Source: Streptomyces koelreuteriae
Lineage (GTDB): Bacteria > Actinomycetota > Actinomycetes > Streptomycetales > Streptomycetaceae
Direction of reading: 5' to 3'
Assembly: GCF_018604545.1 (NCBI RefSeq)
Contig: NZ_CP075896.1
Span: 8,184,001 to 8,248,000 of the forward strand
Length of the DNA stretch: 64,000 nt
Within the stretch, counting starts at the first letter, position 1; every line of letters begins with the position of its first letter. This document shows, piece by piece, positions 26,595-35,182 of this stretch. The position numbers were made by a program, and so were the translations under genes. Below the pieces are notes generated by a model that had not been told where the DNA came from, ran no database searches, and saw only the letters and a list, made by a program, of their open reading frames with translations.

Positions 26595-27296
26595 ATGACC
26601 GAGCCGCGCACCTTCACCGAGGAACACCCGATCCGGGTCTTCCTGCTCGACGACCACGAGGTCGTGCGCCGCGGCCTGTCCGACCTGCTGGACGCCGAGC
26701 CCGACATCGCGGTGGTCGGGGACGCCGAGAACGTCGGGCAGGCGCTCGCCCGGGGCCCGGCGCTCCGCCCCGACGTCGCCGTCCTCGACGTGCGCCTGCC
26801 GGACGGCGACGGCATCACCGTCTGCCGTGAGCTGCGCAGCCGGATGCCCGGGCTGGCCTGTCTGATGCTGACCTCGTTCGACGACGAGGAGGCCCTGCTC
26901 GACGCGATCATGGCGGGAGCCTCCGGCTATGTCCTCAAGCAGATCAAGGGCTCCGACCTGGTCTCGGCGGTACGCACGGTCGCCTCCGGGCGGTCCATGC
27001 TGGACCCGGAGACCACGGCCCGGCTGATGCGCTCGCTGCGCGCCGACCCGTCCGAGGAACCGGCCGTCGCCCCCGAGCTGGCGAGCCTGTCGCCGCGCGA
27101 GCGGGAGATTCTCGCCCTGATCGGGGACGGGCTCACCAACCGCGAGATCGGCACGAAGCTCTACCTGTCGGAGAAGACCGTCAAGAACCACATCTCCCGG
27201 CTGCTGGCCAAGCTCGGCGTCCAGCGACGGGTTCAGGCCGCGGTCCTCGCGTCGCAGTGGGACCACGCCGGGACCGGCGAGCACCGGCCCCACTGA
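26595..27296 (+). CDS. osdR: NarL/DevR-type response regulator (OsdR-like)
   Basis: A 233-residue regulator: receiver domain with Asp19/Asp20, phosphoacceptor Asp65 (VAVLDVRLPDGDG) and Lys at SGYVLKQIKG, then a LuxR-type helix-turn-helix (LSPREREILALIGDGLTNRE, then LSEKTVKNHISRLLAKLGVQ). The resemblance to DevR/DosR of mycobacteria and OsdR of Streptomyces coelicolor is strong in both domains. The pairing with a GAF kinase and stress genes agrees. ATG behind GAGGGGTCGAG. Convergent with the kinase gene, 23 bp apart. The gene name is by analogy. Confidence 0.85.
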   Translation: MTEPRTFTEEHPIRVFLLDDHEVVRRGLSDLLDAEPDIAVVGDAENVGQALARGPALRPDVAVLDVRLPDGDGITVCRELRSRMPGLACLMLTSFDDEEALLDAIMAGASGYVLKQIKGSDLVSAVRTVASGRSMLDPETTARLMRSLRADPSEEPAVAPELASLSPREREILALIGDGLTNREIGTKLYLSEKTVKNHISRLLAKLGVQRRVQAAVLASQWDHAGTGEHRPH

Positions 27297-27319
27297 CCCG
27301 GGCAGCCGGCAAGCCACGG

Positions 27320-29053
27320 TCAGCCTCGGGGCGGCCGCACCGGCACCCGCCACACCACCCGGGTCCCGCCGCCTTCCGGGCGCTCGCCGAGCCGGAGGTC
27401 GCCGCCGAGCGTGACGGCCCGCTCCTCCATGTTCTTCAGACCGCTGCGCGCGGCACCTTCGGGTATCCCGCGACCGTCATCGGTCACCACGAGCGTCAAC
27501 TCGCCCTGCGCACACCTCAGGTGCACGTCCACGGAGCGGGCCCCGGAGTGCCGGGCCACATTGCTCAGCGCCTCGCCGAGCACCGCCAGCGTGTGATCAG
27601 CGACATCGCCCGGCACATCCGTGTCCACCAGGCCTTCGATCCGCACCGCGGGAGCGAAGCCCAGGGACGAGGCCGCCGCCGTCACCGCGTCCGACACCCG
27701 GCCGCGCAGGCCGCCGCCTTCCCTCGTCCCGCCCCCGTGCGTCCGCAGCCCGAAGATCGTGGACCGAATGATCTTGATGGTCTCGTCCAGATCGTCCACG
27801 GTCCGCGACAGCCGCTCCACGGCCTCCGGATGGTCGATGAAACGCTGGGTGCTCTGCAGCGTCATCCCGGCCGCGAACAGTCGCTGAATGGCGAGATCGT
27901 GCAGGTCGCGGGCGATGCGGTCACGGTCCCGCAGGAGCACGATCTGCTCGGCGTCCCGACGCCGCTCGGCCAGCTCCAGTGCCAGCGCCGCCTGCCCGGC
28001 GAACCCGAGCAGGGGGCGCGTGTCGGCGTCCGTGAACGGCGTACGCCCCGCCTCGCGCCCCAGCAGCAGCACGCCCCCGGCCTTGCCTCCGGCCTCCAGC
28101 GGTACGCCGACCACGGGCCCGAGCCCGGCCCACTGCGCCGCGTCCCCGCAGGTCCGTGGATCCTCCTGGATGTCGGCGCTCACCGCCGGCTCCGCCGTCG
28201 TGAGGACGGCGGCCACGAACCCGTCCTGCCCGGACATCACCAGGCCACTGCGCCGCTCGGCGTCCCGCCCGACGGCGAGCAACGGCCGCAGCGCGGTCTC
28301 CTCGGGCACCCGCTCGGCGATCATCCCGGCATCGGCGTCGGCGATCTGACGCGCCTGCTCCACGATCAGTTCGAGGACGTCCGTGCTCGGAGCGCCCGAC
28401 AGCAGGGCACGCGTGACCTCGGAACTCGCCCCCAGCCACCGCTCACGCAGCCGCGTCTCCTCGTACAGACGGGCGTTCTCGATGGCCACGCCCGCCGCCA
28501 CCGCGAGGGTGGCGAGCACCGACTCGTCCTCGGCGTCGAACTCCTGCGCGCTGCGCTTCTCCGTGAGGTAGAGGTTGCCGAACACCTGGTCACGCACCCG
28601 GATGGGCACACCCAGGAAGGAGTGCATCGGAGGGTGGTGCGGCGGGAAGCCGTACGAGGCCGGGTGCTCGGAGATCTCCGTCAGCCGCAGCGGCTCGGGG
28701 TGCCGGATCAGCTCGCCCAGGATGCCGTGCCCGCTGGGCAGGTCCCCGATCCGGGCCCGCTGCTCGTCGCTGATGCCGACGGTGTGGAACGCGGAGAGCA
28801 TACGGTCGTCGCCGATCACTCCCAGGGCCCCGTACTCGGCGTCCACGAGCACCACGGCCGCCTCGACGATTCGCCGGAGCACCTGGGCGAGATCCAGTTC
28901 CCGCCCGACCGACAGCACCGCCTCCAGCAGGCTGTGCACACGATCCCGGGTGCCCCGCGCCGCGTCGATCCGCGCCTGAAGCTCGTCCAGCAGTTCGTCC
29001 AGCCGCAGCTTGGGCAGGTGCTGCTCCGATCGACCGGGCCGTTCCCCGCTCAT
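27320..29053 (-). CDS. osdK: GAF-domain sensor histidine kinase (DevS/OsdK-like)
   Basis: A 577-residue soluble kinase: GAF-A (about 55-195), GAF-B (about 220-360), a HisKA_3-type dimer domain with His385 (DRIARDLHDLAIQRLFAAGM) and an ATPase domain with LGEALSNVARHSGA and DDGRGIPEG. In GAF-A the motif FPPHHPPMHSFLGVPIRVRD aligns with the segment of DevS that holds the haem-ligating histidine, so gas or redox sensing through haem is likely (His140 is the candidate). Start ATG 29053, five bases after GGAGG; the upstream GTG at 29074 is less likely. Confidence 0.87.
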   Translation of the reverse strand: MSGERPGRSEQHLPKLRLDELLDELQARIDAARGTRDRVHSLLEAVLSVGRELDLAQVLRRIVEAAVVLVDAEYGALGVIGDDRMLSAFHTVGISDEQRARIGDLPSGHGILGELIRHPEPLRLTEISEHPASYGFPPHHPPMHSFLGVPIRVRDQVFGNLYLTEKRSAQEFDAEDESVLATLAVAAGVAIENARLYEETRLRERWLGASSEVTRALLSGAPSTDVLELIVEQARQIADADAGMIAERVPEETALRPLLAVGRDAERRSGLVMSGQDGFVAAVLTTAEPAVSADIQEDPRTCGDAAQWAGLGPVVGVPLEAGGKAGGVLLLGREAGRTPFTDADTRPLLGFAGQAALALELAERRRDAEQIVLLRDRDRIARDLHDLAIQRLFAAGMTLQSTQRFIDHPEAVERLSRTVDDLDETIKIIRSTIFGLRTHGGGTREGGGLRGRVSDAVTAAASSLGFAPAVRIEGLVDTDVPGDVADHTLAVLGEALSNVARHSGARSVDVHLRCAQGELTLVVTDDGRGIPEGAARSGLKNMEERAVTLGGDLRLGERPEGGGTRVVWRVPVRPPRG

Positions 29054-29202
29054 CGTCGCCTCCGACCGGCTCACGCGGACGCACCCGGATCAGGCGCCTT
29101 CCTTTCTCACGATAGTGCGTGGCGCCCTGGCCGGACGGGTTGCCTCCCCTCCGGCACCGGGACACAAGGCCCGGCGCGAGGGCGTGATGACAGGATGGCG
29201 CC

Positions 29203-29733
29203 ATGGTGACGAATCAGCCGTGGGCGGGGCTTCACGGTGACCTGCTGGCGGCGAAGGTGTCGGTCTACGACCCGCTCGGTCTGTCCTGCTCGCCGCCGGT
29301 GCCGGAGCCGGAGAGCGCGGAGTACGCGGCTTGCGCGTTCACGCTCGACGGCCGCTCGGTGCGGTTCCGCGTGGCCAAGACCACCCCGACGAAGGCGGGC
29401 CAGTTCGTCACCGTGTGGCAGCGGTCCGTCGAAGGGCCGATCCGGCCCTTCGACACCGACGACGGAGTGGATCTCTTCGTCATCGGCAGCCGCGACGACG
29501 ACGGCTTCGGACAGTTCGTGTTCCCGAGCGAGGTGTTGTGCGAGCGCGGCATCGTCTCCCGCGACGGCTCCTCCGGGAAGCGCGGATTCCGTGTCTATCC
29601 GCCCTGGGTGGCCACGACCAGCCGGCAGGCCCGCAGCACCCAGGCATGGCAGGCGAACCACTTCTTCGACCTCGACCAGGACGGCCCCACCGACCTGAGC
29701 CGCGCCCGCGCCCTCTACCGGGCGGCCGGCTGA
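29203..29733 (+). CDS. MepB-family protein
   Basis: A 176-residue protein matching MepB through FRVAKTTPTKAGQFVTVWQR, DDGVDLFVI, FGQFVFPSEVL and KRGFRVYPPWV. MepB is named from the staphylococcal mepRAB operon, but its biochemical role is unknown. No efflux pump or MarR regulator accompanies it here. It is divergent from the GAF kinase across 149 bp and convergent with the FAD oxidoreductase. Confidence 0.85.
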   Translation: MVTNQPWAGLHGDLLAAKVSVYDPLGLSCSPPVPEPESAEYAACAFTLDGRSVRFRVAKTTPTKAGQFVTVWQRSVEGPIRPFDTDDGVDLFVIGSRDDDGFGQFVFPSEVLCERGIVSRDGSSGKRGFRVYPPWVATTSRQARSTQAWQANHFFDLDQDGPTDLSRARALYRAAG

Positions 29734-29761
29734 TACCGGACGGCTGGGTGACGTACGGCGT

Positions 29762-31528
29762 TCAGCCGATGTCGAAGACGTTCGGCAGCCGGAGGAGGTG
29801 GCGCGTGCGGTCGTGCCGCTTGAGTGCCTCCAGCTCGGGGGCCCGGTACAAGGGGGTCACGGTGCACCGTTCGGCGGTCGAGTCGATCTGGTCCAGCAGG
29901 GCGTTGACGGCCTGCCGGGCCGAGGAGTTGGCGCCCTCCATGGTGGCGAGATCGATGGGCACGGCCACGTAGTCGCCGGCCAGGAAGAGGTTCGGGATCT
30001 TCGTGGCCGAGCGCGGGCGGTGGTGGAAGGTCCCCACCGGGTGGATGAGCAACTGCTCCTCGTTGACGGGGTGGGGCGTGCCGAGTCCGTCCACGGCCGG
30101 GTCGAGGAACCACGAGTGCAGCACCGAGTCCTTCAGGACCGTACGGCCGGTGTCGTTGAGCGCCGCCTTCAGCTGCGCCCACACCTCGCGGGCGACTTCG
30201 GTACGGGTGCACTGCTTGGCCGTCTTGCCGTACAGGATGCCCGGACGGTCCCACTCCGAGACGTCGACGGACAGACAGTCCGCGACCGTGCCGTCGCCGA
30301 AGTCGGCGGGGAAGTCGTGGCCCGGCCAGTGCTGGGCCTGGGCGATCGCGGTCAGCGACCACGGGGAGTCAATGAGGTTGAGGTGACCGTGCAGGATCGG
30401 CGTACGTTCGGTCAGATAGAACTGCATGCCGGTCATCCAGTCCGTCTTCAGCCGGTCGCACTCGGCCAGTTGGGGGTCGGCGGCCCGTACGGCGGAGTTC
30501 CAGGTGCGGCGGGCGTGTTCGACCGGCATGGCCGAGATGTAGTGGTCGGCGGTGACCGTACGGCGCGCGCCTCCGGGCTCCTCCACGACGGCCCCGGCGA
30601 TCGCACCCGAGTCCAGGGTCAGATCCCGTACGGTCCAGCCGACGCGGAACTCGACCCCGAGGGACGTCAGGTACGTCACCCACGGGTCGATCCAGGCCTC
30701 GTTGGTGGGTGCGTTGAGGATCCGGTCCAGCGGTCCGTCCGCGCCCCGTCCGAGGAGGTTGAAGACGAAGGCCTCCATCAGGGTGGCGACCGTACGGGTG
30801 CTGGCCTCCTCCGCCTTGGTGGCCACGATGTTGCGGGTGATGCCGACGGCGAGGATCCGCTGGTAGTCCTGGGACATCCGTCCGGCCCGTACGAACTCCC
30901 ACCACGGCGTCCGCTCCCACACCTCGTCGCGGCGCTCGTCGCAGCTCGTGAGGAAGACCAGGAAGCGGCCCGCGAAGTAGAGGGCCTCGTGGAGGGGGAG
31001 GTTGAAGGCCGTGTCCAGGACCGAGGTGAGGGCGCGGCGGATCTCGTCCGGGGTGAGTTCCGCCGGGGTGTGGCCGGGCCAGGGGAGTGGGAGCCGGATG
31101 TCCTCGCGGCCGCCCGACCGGGCGAACAGCATCTCCTTCGGGGCGACGAGGTTGTCGTGGACACCGTTCGGGTTGCCGGGGAAGGGGATGCGCCGCATGG
31201 TGTCGGGCAGGTTGTGATAGATGCCGGGGATGAAGCGGAAGCCGTGTTCTCCCGGCAGCGGGCGGCGGCCACCCGTGCCGCTGTCCGGTACGTCCATGCT
31301 GCGGGCCTTGCCGCCCAGCGCCTTGCGTTCGTAGACCGTGACCCGGAAGCCGCGCTCGGCGAGTTCGTGCGCGGCCGTGAGCCCGGCGACGCCGCCGCCC
31401 AGGACGGCCACGGTCCGCGCCGCCGAGCCGTTCGCGGCCGAGGCCCGCCGGGCGGTTCCGAGGGCGACCCCGCCGCCGGCGGCGGCTGCGGCCGTGCCCA
31501 GGAACCCTCTGCGCGTGGTGCCGCTCAT
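29762..31528 (-). CDS. Tat-exported FAD-dependent oxidoreductase (HpnE/phytoene-desaturase-like)
   Basis: A 588-residue flavoprotein. The N-terminus MSGTTRRGFLGTAAAAAGGG is a twin-arginine signal. Next come the dinucleotide loop VAVLGGGVAGLTAAHELAER and the amine-oxidase/phytoene-desaturase-type fold, ending with FLAGDYVAVPIDLATMEGAN. It is closest in layout to hydroxysqualene dehydroxylase-like proteins, though export by Tat is unusual for carotenoid or hopanoid enzymes. No hopanoid or carotenoid genes are adjacent. The substrate is unknown. Confidence 0.83.
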   Translation of the reverse strand: MSGTTRRGFLGTAAAAAGGGVALGTARRASAANGSAARTVAVLGGGVAGLTAAHELAERGFRVTVYERKALGGKARSMDVPDSGTGGRRPLPGEHGFRFIPGIYHNLPDTMRRIPFPGNPNGVHDNLVAPKEMLFARSGGREDIRLPLPWPGHTPAELTPDEIRRALTSVLDTAFNLPLHEALYFAGRFLVFLTSCDERRDEVWERTPWWEFVRAGRMSQDYQRILAVGITRNIVATKAEEASTRTVATLMEAFVFNLLGRGADGPLDRILNAPTNEAWIDPWVTYLTSLGVEFRVGWTVRDLTLDSGAIAGAVVEEPGGARRTVTADHYISAMPVEHARRTWNSAVRAADPQLAECDRLKTDWMTGMQFYLTERTPILHGHLNLIDSPWSLTAIAQAQHWPGHDFPADFGDGTVADCLSVDVSEWDRPGILYGKTAKQCTRTEVAREVWAQLKAALNDTGRTVLKDSVLHSWFLDPAVDGLGTPHPVNEEQLLIHPVGTFHHRPRSATKIPNLFLAGDYVAVPIDLATMEGANSSARQAVNALLDQIDSTAERCTVTPLYRAPELEALKRHDRTRHLLRLPNVFDIG

Positions 31529-31683
31529 CGCTACCCCTTACCGTCGGTAACATCGGCGCATGAGGATAGGGGTGAGGCGGCGAACCCGGAAGACGGCCGA
31601 CGTCACTTTGACTTGATGCAGCACCACGCGGCTGGGGCGCACGACTTCAGGGCAGGGCGACCCGGGACCGGGCGCGCACCCGC

Positions 31684-32475
31684 TCAGGCCAGCAGGACAT
31701 CCTCGCCCGCCGTCACGGGGACGATCCGCTCGGCCGACGGCGCCTCGGCCTTCACCTGCGTCCCGAAGTCCGACAGCGTCAGCGTCGTCATGGCCTCCAC
31801 ACCGCCGAAGCAGGACAGCCGGGCCTGGACGGCGCGCCCCTTCGCGTCGACCCACACGTCCGCGTAGACGGGCATGTCGTCGCCCAGCGTCTCGCGTATT
31901 TCGTTCAGCCCCTGCTTCGTCTTCGCCGTCATCCCCAGCGACGCCGTGGCATGGTCGATCGTGCCCCGGTAGTGCACCGCCCGGGCGCCGTTCACCTTCT
32001 CCTCGCCCTCGTTCGACACCTGCCGCATCGCCTTCACCTGGCGGAGCAGGTGCTCGGGGTCGTTCAGCGGCGCCCGCAGGAAGAAGCGGGTCCGTGCCTC
32101 GCTCCGGACGGCCGAGGCCCACTCGCCCTCGCCCACCAGCCGCGAGCCCCGCAGATAGACGGTGTCACCGACGAAGACCTCCTCGACGGGGTCCATGCCA
32201 CTGTCCTCGAACTCCACCGTGAGCCGGCCCCTGTCACCCGCCAGGTCGAAGGCGCCGGAGATCGTGAACACGTAGGTCGTGGGGCGGTCGACGTCCCGCA
32301 ACTCGATCTTCTGGTCCACGCGGACACGGTCCGCGCTCGTCCTCTCGATCGCGGCCCGCACGGCCGCACCGTGCTCCACGGCCTTCGCACTCTTCCCCGA
32401 GTCGCTCTCCGTATCGCCGGAACAGGCGGTGCAGAGCAGGAGGACAGCGGCGAAGAGAAGGTGGGCACGGCGCAT
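31684..32475 (-). CDS. Lipoprotein, LppX/LprG-like
   Basis: A 263-residue protein with a lipoprotein signal (LLFAAVLLLCTACSGD; lipobox TAC-S with acylated Cys18). The body has the one-sided beta-sheet pattern of LppX/LprG/LolA-like lipid carriers or of DUF1396-type streptomycete lipoproteins (VFTISGAFDLAGDRGRLTVE, GARAVHYRGTIDHA). ATG 32475 after GGAGAGTCC. Probably sits on the outer face of the membrane; its ligand is unknown. Confidence 0.8.
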   Translation of the reverse strand: MRRAHLLFAAVLLLCTACSGDTESDSGKSAKAVEHGAAVRAAIERTSADRVRVDQKIELRDVDRPTTYVFTISGAFDLAGDRGRLTVEFEDSGMDPVEEVFVGDTVYLRGSRLVGEGEWASAVRSEARTRFFLRAPLNDPEHLLRQVKAMRQVSNEGEEKVNGARAVHYRGTIDHATASLGMTAKTKQGLNEIRETLGDDMPVYADVWVDAKGRAVQARLSCFGGVEAMTTLTLSDFGTQVKAEAPSAERIVPVTAGEDVLLA

Positions 32476-32614
32476 GGACTCTCCGAGGGATGACTGCTGC
32501 GGCGGGGTGGTGCCCGAAAGGGCCGGTAGATCTTCGCACGAAACCGGTGACGGGACCCGGCGAAATGAGGAAGGTTCCCGGGAACATCGGCCTGCCGGCC
32601 GGAGTCCAAGGAGC

Positions 32615-32776
32615 ATGACGGAACCCACGATCGACACCTGGGAAGACGGGGAGTACACCTCCGACGAGGTGATCGAGGCCGCCGATCACCAGGGATACCT
32701 CTCCATGGACGACTACATCCACGACCACAACGCCCTCACCCCGGACCCCCACCCTCAGACCGCCGACGACGACTGA
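32615..32776 (+). CDS. Small acidic protein, 53 aa
   Basis: Starts MTEPTIDTWEDGEYTSDEVI and is strongly acidic, ending PHPQTADDD. AAGGAGC lies directly before the ATG, closer than usual. The codon pattern is clearly coding (G/C third positions) and the frame is clean. I do not recognise it. GGAACATCGG upstream looks like an ECF-type -35 hexamer. Confidence 0.55.
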   Translation: MTEPTIDTWEDGEYTSDEVIEAADHQGYLSMDDYIHDHNALTPDPHPQTADDD

Positions 32777-32899
32777 GCGCACCCGGCATCAACTCCTAGC
32801 GCACAGGCTCATTCGAGGCATTTGCCCGTGCGGGGGCGGGCCGCCTCGCCCTAGGTTCCTGGGCAGATCCCGTTCCGCCCGTGGGTACAGAGGAGAGCC

Positions 32900-33493
32900 A
32901 TGCGCATCGACGAGAGGGAAGCCGCACGACTGATCGACTCCGAGCGGGGGGAACTCGTCGCTGTCGCAGCGCTCATCACCTGCGGCGGTGTGGACGACGT
33001 ACGCGACGCACTGCGGGACGGGCTGCGGACCGCTTGCGCGGAGGATGCGACGGCCGACCGGATCCGGCTGTTCGGGGCGGTCGCGGCGGCCGCCGAGCGA
33101 CGGGCTCGCCCGGCCGGTCCGGCGCAGGGGCCGGAACCCCGCGTGCCGGGGCGTCCGCCTCTGATCGTCCTGCACGCCGAGACGCGTGCCGTGCTCGTCC
33201 TGCGGTACCGGATCGGGCTGACGTGCCGGGAGACCGCCAGGGCGCTGGACATTCCGGAGTCCGCGGTGCGTTGCGAACTGCTTCTCGGCGGGTCCGCGCT
33301 GCTGGGGCAGTTGACGGCTCAGGGCCAGCCGTCGTCGTCGGGCGAGGAGTCGTCGCCTTCCCAACTGTCCGCCGGGGTATCCCCGTTGTCTTCGAATGTT
33401 CCGATGTCGGAGTCGTGGAACGCGTCCCGCTGTTCGTGCAGATCCTCCGGATCGGCCAGGTGTCCGGAACGCGTCTGCTGTACGGCTCGGTGA
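32900..33493 (+). CDS. Sigma-region-4-like helix-turn-helix protein
   Basis: The first 140 residues look real: MRIDEREAARLIDSERGELV, then a sigma-70 region-4-like helix-turn-helix (AVLVLRYRIGLTCRETARAL, DIPESAVRCEL). There is no sigma region 2, so it is not a complete sigma factor. ATG is preceded by GAGGAGAGCC. The last 58 codons are antisense to the end of the convergent cyclase-like gene and look non-conserved (Ser/Cys/Arg-rich), so the natural end may have been altered. Probably a DNA-binding accessory regulator. Confidence 0.55.
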   Translation: MRIDEREAARLIDSERGELVAVAALITCGGVDDVRDALRDGLRTACAEDATADRIRLFGAVAAAAERRARPAGPAQGPEPRVPGRPPLIVLHAETRAVLVLRYRIGLTCRETARALDIPESAVRCELLLGGSALLGQLTAQGQPSSSGEESSPSQLSAGVSPLSSNVPMSESWNASRCSCRSSGSARCPERVCCTAR

Positions 33494-34317
33494 CCGGACG
33501 AGCCGGCGGCCGTCGAGCCGCCCGGCGCCCGGCCGTCGTCCGAGTGGTTCTGGTATCCCTCGGCGTCCGTGCCTTGACCTCCATGGTGTTCCAGCGCCCA
33601 GAGGCCCACGGTCGTGAACGGCGCCCCCAGGTCGAACCGTGGTTCGATCCACGTGCCCGAGGCCTTCGGTGGGGAGACCGGCCGGCTGGGGTCGGCGGGG
33701 CGGTCGGGCGCGGGGGACAGCTCCCCGCCGGGCCCGAACAGGCTCAGCCAGGCAGGGAACGGACGACCGTCCACGACCGGTGTCAGCGGCCGGAAGCTGT
33801 CCGGAGGCAGGCCGTCGTAGCCGTGCCGCACCAGATCCCGGTAGAGCTCCTCGCCGACCGCGAAACTCACCTCCGCCCACGGCGCCGCCCGGAAGGCTTC
33901 CTTCAGCGCGTCCGCGTCGACCAGCCGGCACGCCTCGACGACGCCGTCCCCCGCGAAGCCCAGCGCCGAACGGTGCACGATGCCCACCGCGGCCGCGGTC
34001 CGTACCCGCAGCCGCTCGGGTTCCGTACGGCCCTGGTTGTCGCGTCGCAGCGCCAGCGTCAGGACCCGCAGCAGCTCCGGCACCACCGTGGTCTCCACGA
34101 CCCCGGGCGGCAGGATCAGCAACTCGCCGTCACCACGGTCCTGCCGGTCGCAGGTGCCCCGGTCGACCCCGGCCGCCGCGCACGCTTCCTCCAGAGCACC
34201 CAACAGCCGCTTCTGGGCCACCGCTTGGCGGGGCACGGTGCGGGCCCCCGAGTCCGCCGTGTCCACCACGAACGCCAGCCGCCTGACGCCTCCCGGCCAT
34301 GTGGTCCCCGCGTTCAT
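33319..34317 (-). CDS. Protein with a class III nucleotide-cyclase-like domain
   Basis: A 332-residue protein. Residues 10-180 follow the cyclase fold: LAFVVDTADSGART (first metal Asp), CDRQDRGDGELLILPPGV (second metal Asp, as in the GDG of cyclases) and ALGFAGDGVVEACRLVDADA, the place of the NxxAR motif, where the Asn is replaced but the Arg kept. The C-terminal third is disordered and acidic. It lies 13 bp after the Crp-type gene and is surely co-transcribed. It may make or bind an unusual nucleotide, or be an inactive cyclase homologue. This assignment is my reading and is not verified. Confidence 0.55.
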   Translation of the reverse strand: MNAGTTWPGGVRRLAFVVDTADSGARTVPRQAVAQKRLLGALEEACAAAGVDRGTCDRQDRGDGELLILPPGVVETTVVPELLRVLTLALRRDNQGRTEPERLRVRTAAAVGIVHRSALGFAGDGVVEACRLVDADALKEAFRAAPWAEVSFAVGEELYRDLVRHGYDGLPPDSFRPLTPVVDGRPFPAWLSLFGPGGELSPAPDRPADPSRPVSPPKASGTWIEPRFDLGAPFTTVGLWALEHHGGQGTDAEGYQNHSDDGRAPGGSTAAGSSGHRAVQQTRSGHLADPEDLHEQRDAFHDSDIGTFEDNGDTPADSWEGDDSSPDDDGWP

Positions 34318-34330
34318 GCCGCCCCCGCGT

Positions 34331-35029
34331 TCATCCGGCCTCCCCCGCCAGACGGGCCAACCCGTGCCCGTCCAGGATCACGATGCTGCGGTATCCGGTG
34401 CTGATGGCCCCGGCGCCGCGCAGGGCCGCGAGCGCGCGCTGCACCTGCGCGCGGGACGCGCCGACCAGGGCGGCGATCTCCTGCTGGGTGAGCGGCGCGG
34501 TGATCACTGTGCCGCCCGCCTCCTCGCTGCCGTACGCGCCGGACAGCGAACGCAGCAGCCCGGCCGTCCGCATCTCCACCGGGTCCGTCGCCCGCAACCG
34601 GAAGTGCGTCGCCTCGCGCAGCTTGGAGCTCATGTACTGGTGCAGGACCAGTCCGGCTTCCGGTGCCCGGCGGAGCCAGCCGTGCAGATCGTTCTCCGCC
34701 ACCCGCAGGGCGGTCACCGGCGACACGGCCAGTACCGACGCGGTGCGCGGACGGCCGTCCAGCGCCCCCAGTTCTCCCACCATGTCTCCCGGGCCCCGCA
34801 GGGCGAGCAGCGTCGGCTGCGGACGGCCCCGGGCGGCCATGACCTTGACCCAGCCCGCCCACAGCAGCAGCGCGTGCCGCGACCGTTCCCCCTCGGTGAG
34901 CAGGACGGCGCCCGGACGGAACGTCACCCGGCGTCCGATGCCCCGCAGTTCCGCGACGGCGGCGGCGGGCAGCCGGGGCAGCAGGGCACCCGCACCTCGC
35001 CGGCCGGCGGGCCACTCGGGCTGACTCAT
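34331..35029 (-). CDS. Crp/Fnr-family transcriptional regulator
   Basis: A 232-residue protein starting MSQPEWPAGRRGAGALLPRL: cNMP-binding roll with the ligand motif GDMVGELGALDGRPRTASVL (Glu and Arg-Thr of the phosphate-binding cassette are conserved), C-helix, then a winged helix-turn-helix (LTQQEIAALVGASRAQVQRA). It probably does bind a cyclic nucleotide. A longer frame to 35080 exists, but this ATG gives the usual family length. It is divergent from the first Hsp70-like gene (150-bp gap) and precedes the cyclase-like gene, a natural sensor/effector pair. Confidence 0.88.
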   Translation of the reverse strand: MSQPEWPAGRRGAGALLPRLPAAAVAELRGIGRRVTFRPGAVLLTEGERSRHALLLWAGWVKVMAARGRPQPTLLALRGPGDMVGELGALDGRPRTASVLAVSPVTALRVAENDLHGWLRRAPEAGLVLHQYMSSKLREATHFRLRATDPVEMRTAGLLRSLSGAYGSEEAGGTVITAPLTQQEIAALVGASRAQVQRALAALRGAGAISTGYRSIVILDGHGLARLAGEAG

Positions 35030-35095
35030 ATGCCCAAGTTCAGCCCGTCGGGCGGGATTCGTGCAACCCCATGAGCACAACTGACACGTCCTGCG

Positions 35096-35122
35096 GGAAC
35101 AAAAGGCGCCCGGCCCGGATCC
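35096..35122 (+). promoter_or_regulatory. Candidate ECF promoter of the plus-strand Hsp70-like pair
   Basis: GGAACAAA (35096-35103) and CCGGATCC (35115-35122), with GGAAC and GGATCC 16 bases apart. The same arrangement stands in front of the minus-strand dynamin operon (51900-51926). GGAAC is the usual -35 of streptomycete ECF sigma factors. If correct, transcription starts after 35123, which favours the GTG at 35183 as the true start codon. Confidence 0.45.
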
Positions 35123-35182
35123 ATGAAGACCGAAGACCGGGGTGCGGCCAGCGGGCCGGCTGACACGGGCGGGGGTGCGGCG

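Noticed and set aside
27257..29209. 650-codon plus-strand frame opposite the GAF kinase
   Set aside because: Shadow frame; the kinase on the minus strand has all expected domains.
35123..35182. ATG 35123 as start of the first Hsp70-like gene
   Set aside because: The extra 20 residues do not align with the paralogues and the ATG directly follows the likely promoter; GTG 35183 gives the family-typical N-terminus.
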